64,000 bases of DNA from Takakia lepidozioides (taxonomy: Eukaryota > Streptophyta > Takakiopsida > Takakiales > Takakiaceae): contig CM060734.1 in assembly GCA_030704615.1 (NCBI GenBank), positions 51,228,042 through 51,292,041 on the forward strand. The letters run 5' to 3'. The notes under the pieces were generated by a model. It was not told where the DNA came from. It did not search any database and was given only the letters and a program-made list of their open reading frames with translations. Of this stretch, positions 46,166 to 56,041 are shown one piece after another. The translations under genes were made by a program, and so were the position numbers. Position 1 is the first letter of the stretch. Each line of letters opens with the position of its first letter.

Positions 46166-47285
46166 CGTGCACGGTTAGTGCGGCATGCCCATGAGGAGTT
46201 GGGGCATTTTGGAGTGCGACGCGCTCACAGTTTACTGCAAGGGCAGTATTGGTGGCGTGGTATGCATACAGAGGTGCAACAATTCGTGGCTAGGTGCATA
46301 GTGTGTGACAGGGTGCGTGCTTCATTCAATCTCTACACCACAGTTGCATCATTTACCAATCATGGGATTGGGCTACAGGTGGAGTCTTGACTTTGTAGGA
46401 CCGTTGCCACTAACTATGCGCCACCACAGATATGTGTTGGTGATGGTGGATCACTTCTCCAAGTGGATTGAGTTGGTTCCATTGCCTAACAAGGCTAATG
46501 AGGGAGCTGCGTATGCATTCTTGGATCGTGTGCTTAGCCGATTTGGTGCTCCAGCTGAGGTACTCACGGACCAAGGGAGAGAGTTCTTGGGGGAGTTTCA
46601 GGCTTTGTGTGATAAAACCTTGATAGACCACCGCACCACTTCTCGGGATCATCCTGAGGCCGATGGCTTGGCAGAGAGAGTTGTTCAGACGGTGAAGAGA
46701 GGTTTGCGCAAGTATGGCTTGCAGAAGGGACACCTAGGAGATTGGGATCTTCGGGTTCCTTGGTTAGCCATGGGCTACAGGTTCAGCAAACAAACATCAC
46801 TTGCCTCCTTCTCACCATATTTCCTTCTCTTTGGCCGAGAGCCGGATTTGCCTGCAGCCATTCGTAGGGACACTGCTCAAGTCCTTAACCTTGACGATCC
46901 GGACGTGTGGGTACGTGCATGTGATCAGCGTGCATAGTTGTTCAAGAAAGTCATGCCCATGGCTTTTGAGAGCCTTGCCATTGCACAACACCGTGATACG
47001 TTGAGGTATGCCACTATACGTGGTGGAGGATATCGTCCTGGGGTTCGGAGGTTTAGCCCTGGTGACTATGTTTATTTGCAGCAGACTGCTCCTACGACTC
47101 TAGATGTTACTGCAGGGCGTGTTATTCTGAGGGTTCGAGAGGTGTTGCCCTCAAGGGTCCTGATCTTGGAGGGTCAGGATGGCATGACTTGGAAGGACCA
47201 TGTGCGTAATTGTGCGCCATGTCACCTTCCCAAAGTTGATGGCAGAGTTGACCCAAACTTGGCAGTGGTACCTGCAGGTTTGAGA
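46166..47285 (+). pseudogene. Integrase of element 2
   Basis: The HHCC zinc module is HAHEELGHFG...CIVCDRV (46,180-46,315). After a frameshift near 46,320, SLDFVGPLPL (first Asp), VLTDQGREFLG (second Asp) and DHPEADGLAERVVQTVKRG (catalytic Glu) give the DDE core. A TAG at 46935 precedes the C-terminal GDYVYLQQTAPT / VREVLPSRVLILEGQDG part, the GPY/F-like region. It inserts element cDNA into the genome. Where chromoviruses carry a chromodomain, this element has a PHD-like module. Confidence 0.92.
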
Positions 47286-47429
47286 TGCATGCTCTGTGGG
47301 TCTGCCAAAGGGGCAGCCACCATGCTGGTGTGTGATCGATGCTCAAGGGGTTGGCGTATGGGATGCTTGACACCACCTCTTGAGAAGGTTCATGACAGAG
47401 ATTGGTTGTGTCCACACTGCTTGGGATAG
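47286..47429 (+). pseudogene. PHD-finger-like C-terminal module after integrase
   Basis: In frame with the integrase tail: CMLCGSAKG, then MLVCDRCSRGWRMGCLTPPL, then DWLCPHCLG and the stop at 47427. Spacing C-x2-C ... C-x2-C-x4-[x]-x2-C ... C-x2-C is the PHD pattern, and GW-x-M-x-C-L-x-P-P-L is highly typical of PHD fingers. The usual His ligand in GWHM is Arg here, so this copy may not hold the second zinc well. PHD fingers commonly read histone H3 tails; a role in targeting integration is inference. Confidence 0.82.
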
Positions 47430-47640
47430 TGGTAGTGGGCATGACTGGAGGCAACTAACAAGACATGGGAGGCCAAGCTCCTAGGAGTCAATACATGAGA
47501 TCCCAAGCTCAAGTTCACAGGTTGTAAGATGGCGACTAACGATGGGGCAACTCTTGCACTCTTAGTGAGGCTATGGTCACTATCACATCTTGTGACTACC
47601 TGGACTTAGAGGGACCTAAGCACCAGCTAGGGGGGCGATT
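47430..47640 (+). promoter_or_regulatory. 3' untranslated spacer and polypurine tract of element 2
   Basis: No ORF. It ends in AGGGGGGCGAT (about 47,629-47,639), a polypurine tract of the kind that primes plus-strand DNA synthesis, immediately followed by TGTGTGGACTAG, where a 3' LTR would begin. Confidence 0.7.
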
Positions 47641-48333
47641 GTGTGGACTAGTGACTGCCATAATGGGCAACATAGTGGCAGCCTAGTGACAGACTAGTTG
47701 TAGCCTAGTGGTTGGACTAGTGGCTAGACTAGTGGTGGACTAGTGTGTGGCGTGCACATGTGTTGTGTGGTTTTGGACAGCGATGTAGTTGTGTAGCGAT
47801 ATGTATGCGCACGATAGCTGTCAAGTTATTTTACCACTAGTGTGAAACTAGCTAGAAAATAGCTAGCTTTTACATATTGACATTTGGGATTGGCCCAAGT
47901 GTCAATCCAGGGGTCAAGGTAGATTTAGGCCTTGGAGTGGTTATCTTCACGGCAAGCGCGGGAGGCTCATCTTTCTCGAGTTGAGCCTCACCGCGCCTAG
48001 CTATGGCGCCGTAGTGTGGATTCCCCATGGCGTGGGGTGCACTTGGCTTGACTTGTATTTGAGTGATGCAGTTATATATACATGAGTTTATGCTTCAGTT
48101 TTGTGAGCTCGCATGAGCTTGTGCTTGTATTCTTCTTCTTTATCATTGTGTGGACTAGTGACTGCCATAGTGGGCAGCATAGTGGCAGCCCAGTGATTGA
48201 CTAGTTGTAGCCTAGTGGTTGGACTAGTGGTGGACTAGTGGTGGACTAGTGATATACTAGTGTGCGGCGTGCACATGTGTTGTGTGGTTTTGGACATAGA
48301 TGTAGTTGTGTAGCGATATGTATGCGCACGACA
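47641..48333 (+). repeat. 3' terminal repeats of element 2 in a B-A-B arrangement
   Basis: Segment B (47641-47818, TGTGTGGACTAGTGACTGCC to GTATGCGCACGAT) is followed by segment A (47819-48145, the match to the 5' repeat). A second B copy follows (48147-about 48,333, with small indels, ending GCGCACGACA). The 5' end of the element carries only A. CTAGTG/GACTAGTGG words repeat inside B. Confidence 0.85.
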
Positions 48334-50169
48334 TGAGAGAGAGAAGGAAATAGAGGGAAGGACCTTCCAGGTGCGGGGGACAGGGTATCTAGATTTGAGA
48401 TAGAGAATATTTTCCCTGTTAGGATTAGTGGGAGAGGGATGGAAAATAAGAAAGGGGATAGTGATGGTGGTCTGGCTTACCGTGAAATTGGGAGAGACAG
48501 ATCTGACCGGGGATCCGACCGGCGTTGGCGTTGGGAGCTAGGGAGATTGAATTCCATTGGGCTGCATTGAGTTGGCCGGTGTTGGTGTTGGGAATTGGGG
48601 CGACTCCACGCCGTCGGGGATCGTTGAAATAGACGCCTCCCCATCTAGTTGAGGGCCGACCGGTGGTTGCCGGGAGTGGGGCTGTAATTCTTGGAGGTCT
48701 TCAGAACTGTTAGAGTCAGTCCCCGCATGATCAATAATAGGCCAGGTCTGCCTAAAGTGCGGTGAGAGTCGATCCATTCGTTATGCTCGTGGACTTCTGA
48801 TTCCAGCAGAGCATGCAGGATAGTGAAGGCATTGTGCAAGGTGTCCTTGGATCTGTTGAGGAACAAATTGGTGGTGGGAGGCTGATTAAAAGGGGCTGGT
48901 TGCATCCATGAGCCTTCGGGGATAGAGCCGTCGATGAGTAGATCCTCCATGTCCATGAGAGCTAGAATCTGAGTGGTGGGGGAGAGGTTTATCCCCAGAG
49001 TGGGATTACGTTCGACATAGGACCCCCAGGTAATTTGCACAATGGGCGAGAAAGAGAGATGGGGATGATTGGAGAGCAGATAGAGATTGATCTTGGTCTT
49101 GAGGGCTGGGATGGGGCTGTCGTCCCTTGGGATCTGATCCATGAAGAGAGAGATGTCGCGATTAGAAATCCAAAGGGATTCAATGTCCATTGTTGGATGT
49201 GAGAAGGAAAGAGGGGGATGGGGTTCTACGATAGATGAGCGGGGTAAGGCAAATAGATTTTGGATGAGAGGGGGAGATCACCTGTGAACAACCCCGGAGG
49301 ACCAGCGTAGGGAAAGACTGAATTTTGGTACAGACCCTGGCCACTATAGGATTGAATGCAATGAGAGAGGAAACAGACAGAGGAAGGGAGGGCCTAGAGG
49401 GTGGCGGGGAAATTCTAGACAAATTTCTGGGTCTTGAAGTGATCGAGGGTTGGTGACCTTGAGTAGACCCTGCATTCAGAGAAGAGTCACCATAGTTGAC
49501 GACAATCAAAGAGTAGGGACCCTTGCATGCTTCCAACTCCATGGGGTCCAGATTGATTGATTGCCTGGGGAGAGCTCTTGGTTGGGCCCCCACCGATGAA
49601 GAAGGGATCCACTTAGGGTGGGGTTGAAATTGATGGAGACGAGGGTGCTTGGCCATCCTAGAGTCACTGGGCGGGCTCATATGAGAGGGAGCAGAGACTG
49701 CTGGCCGATGAAGATGTGAGGGAGCGGTGGGAGAGCCTTTCTCCGGAGAACGACGAGCATTTTTTTTATTTTTTATTTTTGCTTTAGGACATCCCGCCTT
49801 TAGGTGACCAGCTTGCCCGCAGTAGTAGCATGTCATATAGGCAGAGTCCTCGGATAATTTGACAGAAAAGAAATTTCCCTCCTCATCAATTGGGAGACGA
49901 ATAAATTGAGGAATAACTTCATGCTCAGGCATCATAACCACAATCTTTGCAAAGCCTGATTCATGTGCCCTGGACGAAATGGTAGCCCCCCTCCAAGAAG
50001 GATCATTCTTTAGATTGTCCGTGCACATACTAGGCTCAAAAACTGCCAAGCAACCAAGATAAACCCCAAGAAAATTCCGAATCTCTAGGAGAAAGAAGAG
50101 GTATTGATCTGGAATATAAGGCAATGCAATAATCCTAGGACTCCACACCTTGCCATTTTTATTCCCCAT
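48334..50169 (-). pseudogene. LINE ORF1 with CCHC zinc knuckle
   Basis: The minus-strand ORF 50169-49180 begins KVWSPRIIALPYIPDQ and contains a DUF4283-like N-terminal region (FLLEIRNFLGVYLGCLAV, GFAKIVVMM). The knuckle is CYYCGQAGHLKAGC, followed by a basic NKKNARRSPEKG stretch and a Ser/Pro-rich tail. A second frame, 49190-48645, continues it, indicating a frameshift near 49,185. Plant L1-type ORF1 proteins bind LINE RNA. The ORF1 end and ORF2 lie beyond the gypsy insertion at 35,046-37,195. Confidence 0.85.
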
Positions 50170-51419
50170 AGCCCGCGACCAAGGGAAGATGTTTATATAC
50201 TCGGGTTTAGTACTAAACTAGGTGATTTTTTCAATTTCACTAAACATACATTTTTGCAAGGACAAAGTAGGATAGTGCACCGAGTGCCAGTCAGGTGATT
50301 CTGGGTTCAAATCCTGCTCCATTGTCGGGTGTGGTACAATTCTCCCCATTCCTTGGGCGTTGTTCCATGTGCCACGTGGCAATTTGTTTTTTCTTTCTTT
50401 TCACAAAAGAGCGACAACCCACAATGCCCCTTGAGGAGGGGGGAAAATTAACCCCCTTTCATCTGTGGCCATGAACGCCACCCGCCATCACGAACAAAAC
50501 ACACACGGGCAGGGCAGCGGACCCTGAACCACCAGGGTAAAGTTGACATAATTAAGAGCCACTTTACCTTGCAGCTACTACCCTGAACCTTTGGGGTTGG
50601 GGTCTATAACTGAGCTACCAGATGTGCTATTTTAAAACTAAAAAAAAAGGAGAGAAAAGAAGAAAAAATAAACAAGGCGTAACATACACATGGACCCGCC
50701 ATTACTTTATGGAAGAAAATAGAAATGAGGTAAGAACTTCACGCACACGTGCAACCTCTAACATGATGTTACACCGGTTTCCGGCATATCAAATCTTCCC
50801 CACCCTCTCTTGCGAGTGACATGGAACTGAAGGAGTGTCGGGGTTACGCTGGGTTACACAATGGGGAGTATAACTCCACTTTGGTGTAACTCACATTTGG
50901 TCTTAAAATTTGGCTAAGTATGAAATGGACTAAGAAGAGTTACACAAGAGATCGGCATTACAAAGGATTACATCAATTGGGATACCGGTACCCTGGTTAC
51001 ACTACAGTAGCCTCCCATCATGTATTAACCCGAAATTTTGCCGCATGCACTGCAATCACCTTACAACGAACATCCTACCCACCACAACATGAAATCCTCT
51101 AGGATTCTCAATTATTTAATATTGAAACCGAGGTAAGAGGGGGTGGGGAGGTTTTGATGCCCCCCCCCTTCGAGGAGCCCAGGCTGCCGGAATCCGGCGA
51201 AAGCACGAGTGCAGTAAGTTCTTACTTCTTACCTCATTCCTATTATTATTATTATTGTTTCAAAAATTAAAGGAGACCTGGATTATCTTCCTTAATCTAT
51301 TTGTCTAATATTCATGAAATGAATTTAATAATAATAATCATCAATATGATTAATGAAGTAATTCCTTAAAACAAACTACATGTTCAACCCATAATTATAA
51401 GTTTAAGGATAAGTTGATG
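50170..51419. other. Non-coding repeat-like sequence, possible tRNA-derived SINE pieces
   Basis: No protein gene. GGGTTCAAATCCTGCTCC at about 50,301-50,318 looks like a tRNA B box with an acceptor end. On the minus strand near 50,630-50,590, TGGTAGCTCAGTTATAGACC resembles a tRNA D-arm/A box. Neither folds into a complete tRNA by eye, so these may be SINE fragments. Confidence 0.3.
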
Positions 51420-52115
51420 TATAGTCCAGTGTTGGTCTGGTATATAGGTGACGGACTAGTATAAAATACTGGTATATGCACTGGTATCAGATACCAGACC
51501 AATCTGGTATCATATGAGAGAATACTTGGTCATATACCAGACCAGGCTGGTATCAGTTTATTCATACCAGCCACAATACCAGTACTCCCCCGCAGTCTAC
51601 CTCATCTGGTATGTGTACCATATTAATTTATGAGTACATTTGCCTATACATTTGTATTTATGTATATTTACTTCTAAATATGACTGGCTGTATATGACGG
51701 CCGTCTTCCTCATTTATTTTGGTATGTGTATTAGACTATTTTAGTGTATATATGCCTATGTACTTGTATTTATGTATATTTATTTCTTTATTGGCTCTCT
51801 TGTAGAGAGAGACTTTGCGGAGACATGCAAGTCAATGGAGAAAATGTGGTCAAAGTACCTTACACTCTGTCAAGGCTCCCTAGTCTTACCTTCCTCTTAT
51901 GTTGTGCCAAAACAAAGCAAGAGAGCCAATTGCCATTTGAGGCTTGTTTATATTGTATCTGTTTTCACTTGATACTTGCTATGTGATAAACTTGTAATTC
52001 AATGGAATGATACCAGAATTGATATCTCGTACCAGCTGGTGTTGTGGTCATCATACTCATACCAATATCTAGAAAAAAATACATCCACCATTATATAGAC
52101 CAGACTGGTATAAAA
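51420..52115. repeat. Clustered CTGGTAT / ATACCAG motifs in both orientations; possible non-autonomous DNA transposon
   Basis: At least a dozen copies of CTGGTAT or ATACCAG lie at 51,425-51,620, and several more at 52,005-52,110. The outer edges are roughly inverted: GGTCTGGTATATAGGTG at about 51,432, and on the minus strand AGTCTGGTCTATATAATGGTG near 52,107. Subterminal repeats in both orientations flanking a 700-bp body suit a MITE-like element. A 200-bp AT-rich middle has no real ORF. Confidence 0.5.
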
Positions 52116-53324
52116 GTTTTGTGATATGTCTGGCTTTCTGCTTGTGGGTTTATTGCATTCTGTAGGTATCTGTTTATGCGTCCCAACATTCTACAAAAGC
52201 GTGGTGAGGGAACAGCAAAGGAGGAGTCTTCTAACCAATTCGTGAACGGGAGGGGGTGTGGGTGCGGCATCAACGCTCGCCCCTAAAATTGGACCTTTTG
52301 GGCTCTCTCCAAAGAAGACTGGAGAAGACATTGCCAACGAAACTGCAAAAGAGTGGAAGGGTCTACGGGAGTGAGATGTTTAAATACTCAATCCCTCTGT
52401 AGAATGCACAACAACAGTGAGCTTGGTCAAAGCCAATTGTAGATCCAAGGGTTACATAAATTACCACCAGAGTTAGCCCAATTATGGGCCAATTATATCT
52501 CGCCACATAGTCAGTCAACTCTGCATGGCCACTCTTGTATGCTCCAATTTCATGACCATACGCTTTCTAAAAACTCTACAAGTGGGAGAATTCAGGAAAA
52601 TTAACTAGTTTCAATGTGAGAAGGTGGGCCATGTTTTCAGAAATGTAAATGCAGTTGGAACCAATAAAAATATTAAAATCTGCAAAAAGTACATAAAAAA
52701 AATCTATTTTATCAAAACCCGAAACATCCAACCAGTGCAGAGATGGATATAGCCCCCCAGGAGTGGTCCTGGAAATTCTCTAGCCGACCTAAACCCTTTT
52801 TTTGCCTACACAACCAGAAAGGGTTACAAAGCGCTATCTGAAACTCAGCCTATGAAATTGAAATGGGAAACAAGATGGGGGCTCCATGGTTTCCGTGATG
52901 AGAACTGGTATGTCCTTTAGGGCTCTGTGTGGATCAAATCGCGCCCTGCAAAGATCACATCTTTTCTTTGGCAAATAGTTAACTCTTTCTGAGCGTGAAG
53001 TAAACTAGAAGCATCTCAAACCTTCTATGAAGGCCTCGAGGCTTAATTATAGATAGAACTTTACTGCTATTAGAAAGGTCAATGGTCTAAATCTCGAAAG
53101 TTCATTTTGGACTCCATCTCACCAGTCTGTCTTATAAAGACCAGCCAGACTGCAGTTACTTGCTTAGGTATTAAAATGGTCTGGTTTCTTGGGACTCGTC
53201 CCGGTATGGTATCATAGGCAAGGTCCTCTTCTCGAGGATGTAAGGTTCTCATAACACTGAATGCAATGTGTGCGCCTTATGGTGTAATGGGGGGTTTTAA
53301 TTTTTCGCCAAATCATTTTTTAGT
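52116..53324. other. No gene recognised
   Basis: I see no coding region. TGGTATCATAGGC at about 53,200-53,215 resembles a tRNA-Met primer site used by LTR elements, but no LTR or ORF supports this. Confidence 0.35.
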
Positions 53325-53382
53325 AAAATTCATCAGGGCCTCTGTCCCTGTTCTGTAATTCTAAAAAAAAAGTAAAAAAAAG
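53325..53382 (+). repeat. LINE-like 3' tail, copy 3
   Basis: TCAGGGCCTCTGTCC followed by CTGTTCTGTAATTCT and A-runs (53,363-53,371 and 53,374-53,380). The core is the same as at 815-880. Only the tail is present. Confidence 0.6.
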
Positions 53383-55867
53383 GACTGAAACAGGTCTCCT
53401 AGGCCCTTTGGCCCCTAAATGCAACCTACAACGGACAAGGAGCAATGTGTGCGGGGCTACAAGGAGAGAGAAAAGAAATATGAAACAGGCGGGAGCCACC
53501 CTTTTAATCATTCCGTGTAATGCAGGTTATCTTTAACGCTAAAAAACACTAACTTCTACACATGACAATTCCACACCCCCTCTCCTTTGATCAAGTGTCA
53601 AGTGGCATAATCTCCTCCAAATTCTGAGATCTTGGGTTTTTTAGAACAAGAATGTCATACGCACTATCATGTTGGGTTGCCTCCACCAGGCCCAACAGAT
53701 TTCAACTGAAATCTATAGAATCATATTGATTTTTTTAGGTTGTTTTTGTTTTGTTTTGTTTTGTTTTCCCAAAAAGCATTCGACATTTAGTTTATTTAGT
53801 AGAGGGGAAAAATTAAAACTTTATGGTTTTTTTGAGAAATGCCAAAACAGGGCCCCGCATTTAACGGTGGGGTTTTTGAACATTTTCTCTGATTGGCCCC
53901 AAATTTGGACAGGGGGGGCTGGGGGCTGGGTATTGGGTGGTTGAATTATCAAAATGACAAGTTTTTTCCAAGTTATAGGATTTCTATTAGGCGGGGGTCT
54001 TTTCTTTTTCCGAAAAAGTCAACCCCCCCCCCATCATAATTTGTTACCCAGCAACGAGACTACCTGCTGCCCCCAGGCCGGCCTTAAACTCCTGTGATGG
54101 GTAGTATGTTCCTTTTTTTAAAATAAATAAAAATAAAGAAAGGGATCAATCTAATTAGAAAAGAAAAGTTCCCATTTGGTTTCAACAAGGTTGGATAAGG
54201 TTTGAATTTTTAAATCTGCTTATTCCAGGCATTACTTTATTGGCCCTGCCCCTGGGCAGACTAGGCTGGAATGTTGTATGGATGCTCTCAGTCAGCAACG
54301 GAATTTGTTCAAGACCAGTGCAGATGGAGTATTTCATCCATATTTATAGATGAGCACTAAAAAATTCATTCACACAGTGACAGAGCTCCAGCCGGAGGGT
54401 CAAGAGCAGTGTCGGGCGCAGCGTCCGGGAAATAATTTCATTTGAACCAGCCAGTAGCCGCTCATTCCCAGCAGCAATCGGCTAAGTGGGTTGGGCAGTC
54501 GGTTGCTGCCCCTTAGTGGTAACTATACCCGGTCAATTTCCGGGATAAATTCTTTACAACCGGTAATATTCCTAATGATTTATTTTGTGTTCAGCTATAA
54601 ATCCGGCCCTTATAAATATCAACTGGTTGACAACACAAGTGTCAAATGCACAACAATAAGTAAATAATAATAATAAGAAATAATCACAACCAGTTTTAAG
54701 CAATTCAAACAAGTGAAGAACATTGTATCCTTATAGAAGTTGGACCTGTCAATGCCTTCAAACCACATGGAGGTCAAGAATTGAACCCGCGTGGACAGGT
54801 GAGCTGTGATAGCAGGCAACGAGTGCAAGCAGGCGTGGGGCTGGGGCTGCGAGAGCAACGTCCAGACTTAGTAGGGTTTGCCCGTGGGCCGCCCTCTTGA
54901 GTTCAATATTTTTTAACGTAAACGCCCTTCCTCGGATGTAACCCGGCCTAGCACGTTGGAATTCTGCCATGTGGCAGACTTCGACGGCCATTTCCGTTTT
55001 TTGTAATATAAAAAGGGCCGGAATCCGTCCAGGCCTTGCCAACTAAGGCAGATTTCCTGTCTGTAATGAAATGGAAAGGCAAATATCCTTCTTAAAAGTA
55101 GGGCACCCGGTTGATTTCCGCTTCGGCCATTTTCCCCCTCGGATCCATTTCCTGAGGTTTCATATTTCATTCGGAAATTCTGGAATTTAGTCGGCTAGCA
55201 TGTAACTGGCTGCCGGTTCTCCCCGGACGTTGGTCGGGCGGTTATTTGATTTTTTTCATAACTGGTTCCAGTTGCTTCAAATTTTAGAAAACTATTAACC
55301 TGCGGTTACAGTTATTAAATTTCTTATGGCTAGATATAACCTGCGGGTTACGGTTACTTGCAAAAACCTCAAATAACCAGCTGTTTTCATCAAATAACGA
55401 CGTGTGTTGGGCAGTTCTTTAAGAGGTTTTTTGCTGGGTTATTTGAATGCACAACCTCCACCGGTTCCTAACTGGACCGGTTACTTCATTTTTTCACCTC
55501 CATATAACCGGATAGGTAACCGCCGGGTATTAGAGAGAAATTCAAATAACCTGCCAACTGGTCAAGAGCTCTCTGTAAATAGATTGTAGATTAGCTGCAA
55601 GTTGCTGCCTCCCGTTCGTCGGCGCCAGGCTATTCAGGGTTTTTACCACACAAAAAAACAAGGAAAGGTGGACCAATTTTCCTGGGAGGAGTCACGAGGT
55701 GGGGGTGGCGACGGTGCCCCGCACCTGCAACTGGATCCGTGGCCCTCCCACTCTTTCTTTGGCAGATCGCTGGAATGGCTGGCCTGCATTGCCACAGAGA
55801 TAACAAGGAAGAATTTGAGAGATGAGTTTGCACATCGTACAGAATTTCATGCTTTGATGGTACAGGG

Positions 55868-55900
<33 letters not shown>

Positions 55901-56041
55901 GAAGGGAGAGAGATTGTGTGTCCCATCGAGCTCATGACTAGTACCTGTCGATAAGGTGCTATGAGTTGTAAGTTGAAGGGAATGATGCTGGGAGCATAGT
56001 TGACACAGTGAAGTTATTGTAGCGAGGAAGAAGGGAAAGGG
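53383..56041. other. No gene recognised; repeats upstream of the receptor kinase
   Basis: No credible ORF. From 55,230 to 55,560 ATAACC and GGTTAT words recur in both orientations. A GA microsatellite occupies 55,868-55,895. Homopolymer C and T runs are common between 53,750 and 54,050. Confidence 0.4.

Larger units (their letters stand above)
37196..48333 (+). mobile_element. Ty3/gypsy retrotransposon encoding a C5-DNA methyltransferase and a PHD-like finger (element 2)
   Basis: The element is inserted into a minus-strand LINE. Order: 327-bp terminal repeat, 2.8-kb repeat-rich leader, Gag, protease, cytosine methyltransferase, reverse transcriptase-RNase H, integrase, PHD-like module, polypurine tract (GGGGGGCGAT at about 47,630-47,639), 3' terminal repeats. 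Termini are TGTCAAG and GCACGACA. The left flank ends TGAG and the right flank begins TGAG, a possible target duplication. All coding parts lie in one frame from 40353 to about 44,900, then two frameshifts. About ten nonsense codons make this copy defective. The two 327-bp repeats differ at about ten positions (about 97% identity), so insertion was relatively recent. Confidence 0.9.

Noticed and set aside
40353-46937. Stop-codon reassignment or programmed readthrough of TAG
   Set aside because: All three stop codons occur, frameshifts are also present, and the host kinesin and kinase genes use normal code. Decay by C-to-T change is simpler.
50255-50640. tRNA genes
   Set aside because: A B-box-like and an A-box-like word are present but on different strands and not in one cloverleaf; at most SINE remnants.
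53190-53240. Primer-binding site of an LTR retrotransposon
   Set aside because: TGGTATCATAGGC is only close to the tRNA-Met primer motif, and no LTR or polyprotein lies nearby.
55602-55937. A small gene upstream of the receptor kinase
   Set aside because: The open frame is extended by a GA microsatellite and has no recognisable domain or start context.
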